Shown here: positions 1 to 11,511 of the stretch, one piece after another
Layout: every line of letters starts with the position of its first letter
How positions within the stretch are numbered: position 1 is the stretch's first letter
NCBI RefSeq assembly: GCF_004306155.1
Contig: NZ_BIMR01000038.1
Coordinates: forward strand, 1 to 64,000
From: Cellulomonas biazotea
GTDB lineage: Bacteria > Actinomycetota > Actinomycetes > Actinomycetales > Cellulomonadaceae
Direction of reading: 5' to 3'
DNA: 64,000 nt
Program-made: the position numbers and the translations under genes
The notes under the pieces: model-generated
The model's database searches: none
What the model saw: the letters and a program-made list of their open reading frames with translations, nothing else
What the model was told of the DNA's origin: nothing

Positions 1-22
1 GCTACCCACCGCCGGCGTCGTC

Positions 23-60
23 CGGACGGCACGCCCCTGCACCGGGGGGCGTGCCGTCCG
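23..60. terminator. Hairpin, likely terminator of the gene left of the window
   Basis: A perfect 15-bp inverted repeat (23-37 with 46-60) encloses an 8-base loop. There is no U tract, which is common for actinobacterial terminators. It sits upstream of the protease gene at 251 and probably ends a transcript entering from the left. Confidence 0.6.
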
Positions 61-250
61 TGCGCATGGTGGTGCGCGCGCCCATGAAACCGGAGGGCAC
101 CGCTCCCGAATCGTTTCGGTCGCGCCCCGCACCCCTTTCTCACCCGCACCGCGCTTCCCGACCCGGTCCCGGGGTATCGGGCGGCGACGCGTGCGCTCCT
201 TCCTCAGTGGCGCGGCAGGAGGCCTGTCGCCGACCTGAGGGAGCACCACC

Positions 251-1897
251 ATGCCTGCAGCGAAGAAGAAGCCGGCGGACCTCGGCGGCGACGGGATGTT
301 CCCGCCGCACCTCGAGGACCTCCCGGGCGCAGGGGCCCGCGACGCGGGCGAGCGCGTCGAGTACGCGGAGATCCTCCGCTCCATCTGCGGCGCGACCGAC
401 GACTCGCAGGCCGTCGAGCAGTACGACGGCACGCTCGGGGTCACCGTCGCGTTCGTCAACGCCCACGAGCGGCCCGTCGTCCAGGTGCAGTGGAACAACA
501 ACCTGGCGGCGACGTTCACCAACCCCGGCAACGTGAGCGGCGTGCGGTGGGGGACCGGCACGCTCATCGGCCCCGACCTCGTCCTCACCTGCGGTCACCT
601 GTTCGACCCTGACCCCAACGGCTGGACGATCCCGCGCCAGAACGGCACGAGCACACCGCTGTCGCCGCAGCAGGTCGCGACCGCGATGCACGTCAACCTC
701 AACTACCAGGTCGACTCGGGCGGCACGCTCCAGGCCGAGCAGAGCTTCGCGATCACGCAGCTCGTCGAGTACCGGCTCGGCGGCCTCGACATGGCCCTGT
801 TCCGCGTCGCGGGCAACCCCGGCAACACGTTCGGCTGGTCCGAGTTCGGCACGACCAACGCGGCCGTCGGGGACATGCTCGCGATCATCGGGCACCCGGC
901 CGGGCAGCCGAAGCGGGTCGAGGCCGGCCCGGCGACGCAGGTCAGCGGCTCGACGATCCGGTACGCCGACATCGACACGCTCGGCGGGAACTCCGGCTCG
1001 GGCATCCTGCACAGCCCGTCAGGACGGGTCGTCGGCGTGCACACCAACGGCGGCTGCACCGCGACCGGCGGCAGCAACTCGGGCGTCGCGATCGCGGCGA
1101 TCGTCGCGGCCTCGCCGACGCTGCAGGGCCTGACCCCGAGTTCGGCCACCGGGCTGGGTCTCGACCTGGCGACCGCGCTGGCGACCGACGTGACGGGGAC
1201 GTTCCTGTCCGCCGACACCGCGGCGGCGTCCGACACCGGCATCCAGGACCACATCGGCACGCCCATCGCGCAGGACCTCGCGACGAGCCTCGCGGCGGAC
1301 ACCGCCACCCCGAAGATCCAGGACCTCATCGGCACCCCGCTGTCGCAGGACCTCGGCACGACCCTCGTCTCGGACGCGGGCACCCCGAAGGTCCAGGACA
1401 CGATCGGCACGCCTCTCGTGCTCGACCACGGCACGGCCCTCGCGCTCGACGCCGGCACCCCGCGGCTGCAGGACACGATCGGCACCCCGGTCGCGGCCGA
1501 CGCGATGACGCTCCCGACGCACGACTACACGACGACGCTCCAGACCGACACGCACGTCGCGGTCGACGTCGGCACGCCCGTCGCGGTGGACTCGGGCGCG
1601 GCCGACCAGCCGGGCACGGTGACCGCGGCCGACATCGGGATCCTGCAGCCCGGCGGCACGGTCATCAACCCGGTGATCAACCCCGGCCTCACCGGGGGGC
1701 TCGTCGGCGGGCAGCGACCGTTCGTGCAGGCCGGGCCGTACATCTCGCTCGGGCAGGACGACACGGCCGACACCGTCCTGGGCGCGGTGCTCGCCGAGCT
1801 CGAGGCGCTGATCTCGACCCAGACGCAGGTCCTCGCGTCCCTCCAGGCGCTGTACGCGACGCTCGCCGGCGACGCGGGCCTCACGGGCCAGGGCTGA
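251..1897 (+). CDS. Trypsin-like serine protease with C-terminal Thr/Asp-rich 25-residue repeats
   Basis: 548 aa. The protease domain covers about residues 60-290. The apparent triad is His116 (LTCGHLF), Asp180 (GLDMALF) and Ser248 (GGNSGSG), as in V8/trypsin-type peptidases. No signal peptide is visible, so it looks cytoplasmic or leaderless. After about residue 300 the chain changes to four 25-residue repeats (331-430) rich in Thr, Asp and GTP motifs, then a Gly/Pro stretch and a C-terminal amphipathic helix (about 505-535). The ATG has a good ribosome site (GAGGGAG). The stop lies 11 bases before an ATP-grasp ligase gene, so the two are probably co-transcribed. Graspetide-type ATP-grasp enzymes join Thr/Ser hydroxyls to Asp/Glu carboxylates, so the repeat tail could be the ligase substrate. 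That link is inference from composition and adjacency. The protease call is firm. Confidence 0.85.
   Translation: MPAAKKKPADLGGDGMFPPHLEDLPGAGARDAGERVEYAEILRSICGATDDSQAVEQYDGTLGVTVAFVNAHERPVVQVQWNNNLAATFTNPGNVSGVRWGTGTLIGPDLVLTCGHLFDPDPNGWTIPRQNGTSTPLSPQQVATAMHVNLNYQVDSGGTLQAEQSFAITQLVEYRLGGLDMALFRVAGNPGNTFGWSEFGTTNAAVGDMLAIIGHPAGQPKRVEAGPATQVSGSTIRYADIDTLGGNSGSGILHSPSGRVVGVHTNGGCTATGGSNSGVAIAAIVAASPTLQGLTPSSATGLGLDLATALATDVTGTFLSADTAAASDTGIQDHIGTPIAQDLATSLAADTATPKIQDLIGTPLSQDLGTTLVSDAGTPKVQDTIGTPLVLDHGTALALDAGTPRLQDTIGTPVAADAMTLPTHDYTTTLQTDTHVAVDVGTPVAVDSGAADQPGTVTAADIGILQPGGTVINPVINPGLTGGLVGGQRPFVQAGPYISLGQDDTADTVLGAVLAELEALISTQTQVLASLQALYATLAGDAGLTGQG
1241..1540 (+). repeat. Four in-frame 75-bp repeats encoding Thr/Asp-rich 25-residue units
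   Basis: Units start at 1241, 1316, 1391 and 1466, exactly 75 bases apart. Each encodes a consensus like [IVL]QDxIGTP....D.[GA]T.L..D.GTP[KR]; the fourth is degenerate. Acidic and hydroxyl residues recur at fixed positions. They lie in the tail of the protease gene. Confidence 0.9.
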
Positions 1898-1908
1898 CGG
1901 GCGCCGAC

Positions 1909-4246
<2,338 letters not shown>

Positions 4247-4283
4247 CCCCGCCGCCCGCCGCCTGCGCCGCGGGCCGGCGGCC

Positions 4284-4360
4284 CCGTCCCCCTGACACCC
4301 GCCGTCCCCCTGACACCCGCCGTCCCCCTGACACCCGCCGTCCCCCTGACACCCGCCGCC
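4284..4360 (+). repeat. Four 18-bp tandem repeats between gdhA and rsgA
   Basis: The unit CCGTCCCCCTGACACCCG starts at 4284, 4302, 4320 and 4338 and is followed by a partial fifth. It lies in the 200-bp gap after gdhA, with no spacers, so it is not CRISPR. It looks like slippage-generated repeat DNA with no obvious function. Confidence 0.9.
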
Positions 4361-4446
4361 CTCCCGCTGCCCGCCCCACCCTCAGGTCACCGAGTTCGCT
4401 GGTTGCTGCCGAGCTCGCCGGCTCCGGCTGACGACCTCGGCCCGGG

Positions 4447-5763
4447 GTGACGACCTCGGCGCCGGTGCGCGGCGGGGCGGGGCCGGCGGAAATCCCGTGG
4501 ATCGACGTGCGGGGCACGCCTACCGTCGACGACGTGACGACCGAGACCGACGCGCTCCCCGAGGGAGCCGTGCGCGTGGTCCGCGCCGACCGCGGCGTGG
4601 TCCTCGTGCTGCCCGCGCGCGCCCTCGCCGGGGTCGGGTGCGGCCACGACGGCGACGGGCGCGACCACGCCCCGCACGAAGCGGGTGCCGGTCACGACCA
4701 CGACCCGCACGAAGCGGGAGCCGGTCACGTCCACGACCCGCACGAAGCGGGTGCCGGTCACGACACCCACGACCTTGCCCCGCGCGGCGACGGGGGCGGC
4801 GACGGCGCTCCTCACGACCAGCCGCGGCGGGTCGTGCTCGACCGCGACGGCCTCGCCCCGTCCGCCGACGGCCGCACCCCGCCCACCGTCGGCGACTGGC
4901 TGCTGCTCGACGAGACCCCCGACGGCCCGCGCGTCGCCGAGCTCCTGCCGCGCCGGACCGCGCTGGTCCGCGACACCGCGGGCGAGACGTCGCGGACACA
5001 GGCGCTCGCGGCGAACGTCGACGTCGTGATGGTCGTCGAGCACCTCGACCCCGACCCGGACCTCGGTCGCGTCGAGCGGCTGCTCACGCTCGCGTGGCGG
5101 TCGGGCGCCCGTCCGGTGGTCGTCCTGACGAAGGCCGACCTGGTGCCCGACCCCGAGGGCATGGCCGCGGACGTCGCCCAGGTCGCGCTCGCGGTCGACG
5201 TGCACGCGGTCTCCGCGCAGGACGGCCGGGGCCTCGACGACCTGCGGCGGGACGTCGTGCTGCCGGGCTCGACCCTGGTGGTCGTGGGGCCGTCGGGCGC
5301 CGGCAAGTCGACGCTGGTCAACGCGCTGGCCGGTCGCCCGGTGATGGACGTGGGGGAGCGGCGCGCGGACGGCCGCGGGCGGCACACGACCACGCACCGC
5401 GAGCTCGTCCCGCTGACCGACGGTGCCGTCCTGGTCGACACCCCGGGCATCCGTGGGGTCGGCGTGGTCGCGGACTCCGACGCCCTGGAGACGACGTTCG
5501 CGGACGTCGCGGACCTGGCGCGCGCGTGCCGGTTCGCGGACTGCCGGCACGAGGGCGAGCCGGACTGTGCCGTGCGCGCGGCGCTGGAGTCCGGGGACCT
5601 GCCGGCGCGACGGCTGGAGTCGTTCCGCCGGCTGGAGCGGGAGGCGGCGTACCAGGCGCGTCGCGTGGACGCCCGGCTGGCCGCCGAGGAGCGCGCCCGG
5701 TGGAAGAAGGTCACCAAGGAGTACCAGCGCGGGATGCGCGGGCCGGGGCGCCCGCGCGGCTGA
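4447..5763 (+). CDS. rsgA: Ribosome small subunit GTPase RsgA with a His/Asp-rich repeat insert
   Basis: 438 aa from the GTG at 4447; a second in-frame GTG at 4534 is also possible. RsgA is a circularly permuted GTPase that checks late 30S assembly. The permuted motif order is visible: G4 TKAD, then Walker A GPSGAGKST, then G3 DTPG. A zinc-binding Cys/His knuckle follows (CRFADCRHEGEPDC) and a basic C-terminus. The unusual part is an insert at about residues 62-120 in the N-terminal OB-fold region, built from three 11-residue His-rich repeats (HEAGAGHxHDP). It looks like a metal-binding tether and is not a normal RsgA element. The stop codon lies inside the first of four 14-bp tandem repeats. 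Confidence 0.92.
   Translation: MTTSAPVRGGAGPAEIPWIDVRGTPTVDDVTTETDALPEGAVRVVRADRGVVLVLPARALAGVGCGHDGDGRDHAPHEAGAGHDHDPHEAGAGHVHDPHEAGAGHDTHDLAPRGDGGGDGAPHDQPRRVVLDRDGLAPSADGRTPPTVGDWLLLDETPDGPRVAELLPRRTALVRDTAGETSRTQALAANVDVVMVVEHLDPDPDLGRVERLLTLAWRSGARPVVVLTKADLVPDPEGMAADVAQVALAVDVHAVSAQDGRGLDDLRRDVVLPGSTLVVVGPSGAGKSTLVNALAGRPVMDVGERRADGRGRHTTTHRELVPLTDGAVLVDTPGIRGVGVVADSDALETTFADVADLARACRFADCRHEGEPDCAVRAALESGDLPARRLESFRRLEREAAYQARRVDARLAAEERARWKKVTKEYQRGMRGPGRPRG
4671..4769 (+). repeat. Three 33-bp in-frame repeats encoding His-rich units in RsgA
   Basis: Copies start at 4671, 4704 and 4737, and each encodes HEAGAGH(D/V)HDP or a near variant. Differences are mostly single substitutions, so the expansion looks recent. 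The reading frame is kept. Confidence 0.9.
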
Positions 5764-5812
5764 CGCAGCCCGGCTGACACGGCCCGGCTGACACGGCCCG
5801 GCTGATGCAGCC
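5757..5812 (+). repeat. Four 14-bp tandem repeats spanning the rsgA stop
   Basis: CGGCTGACRCRGCC-type units start at 5757, 5771, 5785 and 5799, followed by decayed copies to about 5845. The first contains the last Gly codon and TGA stop of rsgA. No hairpin or ORF explains them. Confidence 0.85.
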
Positions 5813-5997
5813 CGACCGGCTCTGCCCGGCTGGCGCGGCCCGGACACCGCTCGTCGAAGCGTGCCGTCGAACCGCGTCGACGCCGGTGATCGTCGGGTGA
5901 AGCGATTAGGAAATCCTCATGTGCTCGCCTCGGACGGCCCTCGTCGGGTTTCCTCGTCGGGACCCGCCAGGAGCCGACCACGCAGGGAGCCCCGCTC

Positions 5998-7371
5998 ATG
6001 TCCACCCGCAGATCCGCCGCCGCGCTGCTGGCCGCCGCAGCCGTCGCCGTCGCCGGCCTCACCGCCCTCACGGCGAGCGCCGCGCAGGCCGCCCCCGGCT
6101 GTCGCGTCGACTACGCCGTCACGAACCAGTGGCCCGGCGGCTTCGGTGCCAACGTCACCGTGACGAACCTCGGCGACCCCGTCCCGTCGTGGAAGCTCGA
6201 CTGGACGTTCGGCGCGGGCCAGCGCATCTCGCAGCTCTGGAACGGCACGCTCACGACGAGCGGCTCGCAGGTCTCGGTCGCGAGCCTCCCGTGGAACGGC
6301 TCGCTCGCCACGGGCGGGACCGCGTCGTTCGGCTTCAACGGCGCGTGGTCGGGCTCCAACCCGGTGCCGTCGTCGTTCACGCTCAACGGCACGACGTGCA
6401 CGGGCACCGTCCCCACGACGAACCCGACGCCGACGCCCACCGTCACGACCCCCACGCCCACCCCGACGGTCACCCCGACGCCGACGCCGACCCCCACGCC
6501 GACACCGACGCCGACCGTCACCCCGCAGCCGACCAGCGGCTTCTACGTCGACCCGACGACGCAGGGGTACAAGGCGTGGCAGTCGGCGTCGGGCACGGAC
6601 AAGGCGCTGCTCGAGAAGATCGCGCTCACCCCGCAGGCCTACTGGGTCGGCAACTGGGCGGACGCGTCGCACGCGCAGGCCGAGGTCGCGGACTACACCG
6701 GCCGCGCCGTCGCCGCGGGCAAGACCCCGGTCCTCGTCGTCTACGCCATCCCGGGCCGTGACTGCGGCTCGCACTCGGGCGGCGGCGTGAGCGAGTCCGA
6801 GTACGCGCGCTGGATCGACACCGTCGCGCAGGGCATCAAGGGCAAGCCGTACGTCATCCTCGAGCCCGACGCCCTCGCGCAGCTCGGCGACTGCTCCGGC
6901 CAGGGCGACCGCGTCGGCTTCCTCAAGTACGCCGCCAAGTCGCTCACCCTCAAGGGCGCCCGGGTCTACATCGACGCCGGCCACTCGTCGTGGCTGACCG
7001 TCGACAACGCGGTCAACCGGCTCAACCAGGTCGGCTTCGAGTACGCGGTCGGCTTCGCGCTCAACACGTCGAACTACCAGACGACCGCGGCCTCCAAGTC
7101 GTACGGCCAGCAGATCTCGCAGCGGCTGGGCGGCAAGACGTTCGTCATCGACACCTCCCGCAACGGCAACGGCTCGAACGGCGAGTGGTGCAACCCGCGG
7201 GGCCGTGCCCTCGGTGAGCGCCCGACGACGGTGAGCGACGGCTCGGGCCTCGACGCGCTGCTCTGGGTCAAGCTGCCGGGCGAGTCCGACGGCGCCTGCA
7301 ACGGCGGCCCCGGCGCCGGCCAGTGGTGGCAGGACGTCGCCCTCGAGCTCGCCCGCAACGCCAAGTGGTGA
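5998..7371 (+). CDS. cenA: Secreted endoglucanase, CBM2-linker-GH6 (CenA-like)
   Basis: 457 aa, closely matching the sequence I recall for Cellulomonas fimi CenA. A Sec signal peptide (residues 1-31, ending AAQAA) leads to a family 2 cellulose-binding module (about 33-138, one Cys near each end, conserved Trp). A Pro-Thr linker follows (about 140-179), then a GH6 catalytic domain that inverts beta-1,4-glucan bonds. GH6 landmarks include the acid/active-site region [24 protein letters not shown], and DTSRNGNGS with [10 protein letters not shown]. The ATG follows a clear AGGGAG ribosome site. The gene stands alone and ends at a strong hairpin. I found no obvious CebR-type palindrome upstream, so its regulation is not resolved. 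Confidence 0.97.
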   Translation: MSTRRSAAALLAAAAVAVAGLTALTASAAQAAPGCRVDYAVTNQWPGGFGANVTVTNLGDPVPSWKLDWTFGAGQRISQLWNGTLTTSGSQVSVASLPWNGSLATGGTASFGFNGAWSGSNPVPSSFTLNGTTCTGTVPTTNPTPTPTVTTPTPTPTVTPTPTPTPTPTPTPTVTPQPTSGFYVDPTTQGYKAWQSASGTDKALLEKIALTPQAYWVGNWADASHAQAEVADYTGRAVAAGKTPVLVVYAIPGRDCGSHSGGGVSESEYARWIDTVAQGIKGKPYVILEPDALAQLGDCSGQGDRVGFLKYAAKSLTLKGARVYIDAGHSSWLTVDNAVNRLNQVGFEYAVGFALNTSNYQTTAASKSYGQQISQRLGGKTFVIDTSRNGNGSNGEWCNPRGRALGERPTTVSDGSGLDALLWVKLPGESDGACNGGPGAGQWWQDVALELARNAKW

Positions 7372-7406
7372 GCTGACGACGTCCCGCCCCCTCCGGGACG
7401 CCCCCA

Positions 7407-7446
7407 CGACGAGCCCGCGGACGGCCCACCGTCCGCGGGCTCGTCG
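7407..7446 (+). terminator. Strong intrinsic-type hairpin after cenA
   Basis: An 18-bp perfect stem (7407-7424 with 7429-7446) has a 4-base CCCA loop, located 36 bases after the cenA stop. Confidence 0.85.
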
Positions 7447-7472
7447 CTGTCGCCGCTCGGGCGCCGACGCCG

Positions 7473-7515
7473 GTGTGGAAGGTCTGTCGCCCCCGCCGCG
7501 ACACACCTTCCACAC
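7473..7515. repeat. 17-bp inverted repeat upstream of the purF-purM cluster
   Basis: GTGTGGAAGGTCTGTCG (7473-7489) faces its complement at 7499-7515 with one mismatch and a 9-base spacer. It could be a second terminator or a regulatory element for the gene at 7571. No known family is recognised. Confidence 0.7.
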
Positions 7516-7570
7516 GTGCCGGGGCTCCCGGGCGCGCCCCGGGAAGCCGGGGCCCGGGGAGAATGGGGTC

Positions 7571-7951
7571 GTGGCAGGCAGACGACGGACCTCTCCCGAC
7601 GACGGGCGCGCCGCGCTCGACGTGTGGCGCGCCGACCCGGCCGGCGTGCCCACGGGGGCGCGGCGCACCGCCGTGCGGTTCACGCTCGAGGAGCTCGCCG
7701 ACGTCGCCCCCGGCAACGCGGTCGAGGTGCGGGTCCCGCCCGACGGCGCCGTCCAGGCCGTCGAGGGGCCGCGGCACACGCGCGGCACGCCGCCCAACGT
7801 CGTCGAGACCGACCCGCAGACGTGGCTCGCGCTGGTCACGGGCGCGACCACCTGGGCGGACGCCGTCGAGGCGGGTGCGGTCCGGGCGTCGGGGGAGCGG
7901 GCCGACCTGTCGTGGTGGCTGCCGCTGCAGGCCGCCCGGCGGCGCGGCTGA
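7571..7951 (+). CDS. Sterol-carrier-family (SCP2-like) small protein
   Basis: 126 aa, GTG start preceded by GGGGAGA. It resembles the short SCP-like protein found beside purF in many actinobacteria. Visible features are the [13 protein letters not shown] segment, [35 protein letters not shown] and a C-terminal SWWLPLQ. The [20 protein letters not shown] pattern is typical of SCP2-like folds. The ligand and role are unknown. It is followed after 14 bases by a membrane protein gene, then purF. Confidence 0.7.
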   Translation: MAGRRRTSPDDGRAALDVWRADPAGVPTGARRTAVRFTLEELADVAPGNAVEVRVPPDGAVQAVEGPRHTRGTPPNVVETDPQTWLALVTGATTWADAVEAGAVRASGERADLSWWLPLQAARRRG

Positions 7952-7965
7952 CCTAGGATCACCGG

Positions 7966-8328
7966 GTGTCGTCGACCACCCCCTCGCCGCAGGACAGCCC
8001 GGACCAGCAGCCGGACGTCCCCGAGCGCCCGGTCCCGTCCGAGGCGGAGCTCCTCGCGACCGCGCAGCCCGCGACCGTGCGGCGCGCACCGAAGTACAGC
8101 GTGTTCATCGCCGCCGGGGCGATCGTCGGGATCGTGCTCGGCCTCGTGCTCGTCGCGGTGGTCGACCCGCAGGTCCGCTGGGTCTCCGACGGGTCGGGCT
8201 TCCTGCCGTTCCTCGAGGGCGAGGGTGCGGTGCGGACCGTCGTCGCGCTGGGCCTCGGGGTCGTCGGCGGGTTCGTCGGCGGCGCGCTCGCGGTGCTCGC
8301 CGACCGCCGCTCCACGCGCGGTCGCTGA
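7966..8328 (+). CDS. Two-helix membrane protein upstream of purF
   Basis: 120 aa, GTG start. A Pro/Glu-rich cytoplasmic N-terminus (1-40) is followed by two transmembrane helices (about 47-67 and 89-110) with glycine-rich faces and a short basic tail. This kind of protein often sits between an SCP-like gene and purF in actinobacteria. No catalytic motif is visible and its function is unknown. It is probably co-transcribed with 7571. Confidence 0.75.
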   Translation: MSSTTPSPQDSPDQQPDVPERPVPSEAELLATAQPATVRRAPKYSVFIAAGAIVGIVLGLVLVAVVDPQVRWVSDGSGFLPFLEGEGAVRTVVALGLGVVGGFVGGALAVLADRRSTRGR

Positions 8329-8390
8329 CCCGGCGTCCGGGGTCCGGGCGTCGCCCGGAGGCCTCCACGGGCGTGTGCGACCATAGGGCC

Positions 8391-9938
8391 GTGGCCCCCC
8401 GCGCAGACGGACGACTGAACCACGACCTCCTCCCGAACGAGAAAGGCCCGCAGGACGCCTGCGGCGTCTTCGGTGTCTGGGCACCCGGCGAGGAGGTCGC
8501 CAAGCTCACCTACTTCGGCCTCTACGCGTTGCAGCACCGCGGCCAGGAGTCCGCGGGCATCGCGACGTCCAACGGCCAGCAGCTCCTCGTCTACAAGGAC
8601 ATGGGCCTCGTCTCCCAGGTCTTCGACGAGACCGCGCTGAACGCCCTGCAGGGGCACATCGCCATCGGGCACGCCCGGTACTCGACCACGGGCGGCAGCA
8701 CGTGGGAGAACGCGCAGCCGACGCTCGGCCCGACGGCCGCCGGCACGGTCGCCCTCGGCCACAACGGCAACCTCACGAACTCCGCCGAGCTCGTCGACCT
8801 CGTCGCCGAGCGGTACGGCAGCCAGCGCCGCGGGGAGCGCGCGCGCGGCAACACGACGGACACCGCGCTCATCACCGCGCTGCTCGCGGGCGACCCGGAC
8901 CACACGCTCGAGGCCACCGCGCTCGAGGTCCTGCCCCGCCTGCGCGGCGCGTTCAGCCTCGTCTTCATGGACGAGCACACCCTCTACGCCGCGCGCGACC
9001 CGCAGGGCGTGCGCCCGCTCGTGCTCGGCCGCCTCGAGCGCGGCTGGGTCGTGGCCAGCGAGACGCCCGCGCTCGACATCGTCGGCGCGTCGTTCGTCCG
9101 TGAGGTCGAGCCCGGCGAGTTCCTCGCGATCGACGCCGACGGTCTGCGCTCGACGCGGTTCGCGCCCGTCGACCGCGCGGGCTGCGTCTTCGAGTACGTG
9201 TACCTGGCCCGCCCCGACACCACGATCGCCGGCCGGTCCGTGCACGCCGCGCGCGTCGCGATGGGCCGCCGCCTGGCCGTCGAGCACCCCGTCGAGGCCG
9301 ACCTCGTCATCCCGGTCCCCGAGTCCGGCACGCCCGCGGCCGTCGGCTTCGCCGCCGAGTCCGGCATCACGTTCGGGCAGGGCCTGACGAAGAACGCCTA
9401 CGTCGGCCGCACGTTCATCCAGCCGTCGCAGACGCTGCGCCAGCTCGGCATCCGGCTCAAGCTCAACCCGCTGCGCGAGGTCATCCGCGGCAAGCGGCTC
9501 GTGGTCGTGGACGACTCGATCGTGCGCGGCAACACCCAGCGCGCACTCGTCCGGATGCTCCGGGAGGCCGGCGCCGCCGAGGTGCACATCCGGATCAGCT
9601 CACCGCCGGTCAAGTGGCCGTGCTTCTACGGCATCGACTTCGCGAGCCGTGCCGAGCTCATCGCGAACGGGCTCGGCCCGGACGAGATCGCGGCGTCGCT
9701 CGGCGCCGACTCCCTCGGCTACATCTCCGAGGAGGGGATGGTCGAGGCGACCGAGCAGCCCGCGTCGCAGCTCTGCACCGCGTGCTTCAGCGGCCGGTAC
9801 CCCATCGAGCTGCCGCCCGCCGACCGCCTCGGCAAGCACCTGCTCGAGCAGAACGAGCTGCCCCTCGGTGCGCCCGAGGACGGCCTGCTCACCATCGTCC
9901 CGTCGTCCGGTGGCGCGTCCGCGCTGGAGCACCCGTGA
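8391..9938 (+). CDS. purF: Amidophosphoribosyltransferase
   Basis: 515 aa, GTG start. It makes 5-phosphoribosylamine from PRPP and glutamine, the first committed step of purine synthesis. A 22-residue propeptide ends before the N-terminal nucleophile Cys in QDACGVFG, and the Ntn glutaminase domain follows (HRGQESAG, HNGNLTN). The phosphoribosyltransferase domain has the PRPP loop VVVDDSIVRGNTQ. C-terminal Cys residues (CTACFSG and an upstream Cys) suggest the Bacillus-type Fe-S form. It overlaps purM by 4 bases (GTGA), so the two are translationally coupled. Confidence 0.97.
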   Translation: MAPRADGRLNHDLLPNEKGPQDACGVFGVWAPGEEVAKLTYFGLYALQHRGQESAGIATSNGQQLLVYKDMGLVSQVFDETALNALQGHIAIGHARYSTTGGSTWENAQPTLGPTAAGTVALGHNGNLTNSAELVDLVAERYGSQRRGERARGNTTDTALITALLAGDPDHTLEATALEVLPRLRGAFSLVFMDEHTLYAARDPQGVRPLVLGRLERGWVVASETPALDIVGASFVREVEPGEFLAIDADGLRSTRFAPVDRAGCVFEYVYLARPDTTIAGRSVHAARVAMGRRLAVEHPVEADLVIPVPESGTPAAVGFAAESGITFGQGLTKNAYVGRTFIQPSQTLRQLGIRLKLNPLREVIRGKRLVVVDDSIVRGNTQRALVRMLREAGAAEVHIRISSPPVKWPCFYGIDFASRAELIANGLGPDEIAASLGADSLGYISEEGMVEATEQPASQLCTACFSGRYPIELPPADRLGKHLLEQNELPLGAPEDGLLTIVPSSGGASALEHP

Positions 9939-11062
9939 CCGCCCCCACGCCGCGCGTGACGTACGCCGAGGCCGGCGTCGACACGGAGGCCGGCGACAAG
10001 GCCGTCGAGCTCATGAAGGACGCCGTGCGCGCGACGCACGGCCCGCAGGTCCTCGGCGGCGTCGGCGGGTTCGCCGGGCTGTACGACGCGTCGGCGCTCA
10101 CCCGCTACCGTCGCCCGCTGCTCGCGACGTCGACCGACGGCGTCGGCACCAAGGTCGCGATCGCGCAGGCCCTCGACATCCACGACACGATCGGGTTCGA
10201 CCTGGTCGGCATGGTCGTCGACGACATCGTCGTGGTCGGTGCGAAGCCGCTGTTCATGACGGACTACATCGCGTGCGGCCGCGTCGTGCCCGAGCGCATC
10301 GCCGACGTCGTGCGCGGCATCGCCGCCGCGTGCTCCGTGGCCGGCACCGCGCTGGTCGGCGGCGAGACCGCCGAGCACCCCGGGCTGCTGGGCCCCGACG
10401 ACTACGACGTGGCCGGTGCCGCGACGGGCGTCGTCGAGGCCGACGAGCTGCTCGGTCCCGAGCGGGTGCGGGCCGGTGACGTCCTCGTCGCGCTCGCGTC
10501 CAGCGGGCTGCACTCGAACGGGTACTCGCTGGTCCGCCGCGTCGTGCAGGTCGCCGGCTGGTCGCTGGACCGGCACGTCGACGAGCTCGGCCGGACGCTG
10601 GGCGAGGAGCTGCTGGAGCCGACGCGCGTGTACGCGAGCGACTGCCTGGCCCTCGTCGAGCGGGCGGGTGTCGCGGGCGTGCACGCCTTCAGCCACGTGA
10701 CGGGTGGTGGCCTCGCGGCGAACGTCGCGCGCGTCCTGCCGCAGGGTCTGGTCGCCGACGTCGACCGGTCCGGCTGGCAGCTGCCGCCCGTGTTCTCCCT
10801 GGTCCAGGGCCTCGGGGGCGTGCCGTGGCACGACCTCGAGGGCACGCTCAACCTGGGCGTCGGGATGGTCGCGATCGTCGCCGCCGACGCCGTGGACGGC
10901 GTCCTGGCGCACGCGGGCGAGCTCGGCCTCCCCGCCTGGGTGCTCGGCACCGTGCGCGACGCCGACCCGACGGTGGACGTCCTGGGGTCGCCCGACTTCG
11001 TCGCGGGGACCAAGGGTGTCGACGGCGGGGCCGTGCGACTCTCGGGCGCCTACCGGGTCTGA
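9935..11062 (+). CDS. purM: Phosphoribosylformylglycinamidine cyclo-ligase (AIR synthetase)
   Basis: 375 aa, GTG start overlapping the purF stop. It closes the imidazole ring of FGAM to give AIR, using ATP. Family hallmarks are ATSTDGVGTKVAIA, the GFDLVGMVVDDIVVVGAKPLFMTDY motif, LVGGETAEHPG, SSGLHSNGYSLVR, and the glycine-rich FSHVTGGGLAANVARVLP. The length and motifs are complete. With purF it forms the purine operon segment of this window. Confidence 0.97.
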   Translation: MTAPTPRVTYAEAGVDTEAGDKAVELMKDAVRATHGPQVLGGVGGFAGLYDASALTRYRRPLLATSTDGVGTKVAIAQALDIHDTIGFDLVGMVVDDIVVVGAKPLFMTDYIACGRVVPERIADVVRGIAAACSVAGTALVGGETAEHPGLLGPDDYDVAGAATGVVEADELLGPERVRAGDVLVALASSGLHSNGYSLVRRVVQVAGWSLDRHVDELGRTLGEELLEPTRVYASDCLALVERAGVAGVHAFSHVTGGGLAANVARVLPQGLVADVDRSGWQLPPVFSLVQGLGGVPWHDLEGTLNLGVGMVAIVAADAVDGVLAHAGELGLPAWVLGTVRDADPTVDVLGSPDFVAGTKGVDGGAVRLSGAYRV

Positions 11063-11511
11063 CGCGCGCGCGTTTGCCGGCGCGGCCTGGCGCCGGCCGC
11101 CGACCTCGGCGACGGTGCAGGTGCGGTCGGGGCGACGTCGAACGCGGACGTCGGTGCGGTGGGGTCGAACCGGCACCGCACCCGCACGCACCCGCACCGC
11201 ACGGCTCCGCACCGCGACGCCCGACGCCGGGTGCGCCGGAGCGAGCGCGGCGGGGTCGCGCCGACGGCCCAGACGTCAGCCGCGACCCAGGCGTCAGCCA
11301 CGGCGTGTGCGGGCCACGAGGGGGTCGCCCGCAGCCACGCGCGCGACGACGGCGGATACCACGACTCCGGCCGGCGACGGAGGTCGCCGGCCGGGAGGTG
11401 CGTGGTGCCCGCTGCGTGTCGCGCGGTGGTCCGCCGGACGGGAGCGGTCATCGCCTCAGCGAGGGGTCCGACCTGCTCCGGCGTGGGTTGTCGGACCGAC
11501 CGATGCCGACG
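11063..11511. other. Intergenic region after purM
   Basis: About 450 bases between purM and the convergent DUF3073 gene. It contains short CACCCGCACG-type repetitions near 11175-11215 but no ORF with a credible start and codon use. I see no clear terminator or RNA gene. Confidence 0.6.

Noticed and set aside
4284-4360. Possible CRISPR array
   Set aside because: The units are contiguous tandem repeats without spacers, and no cas gene is near.
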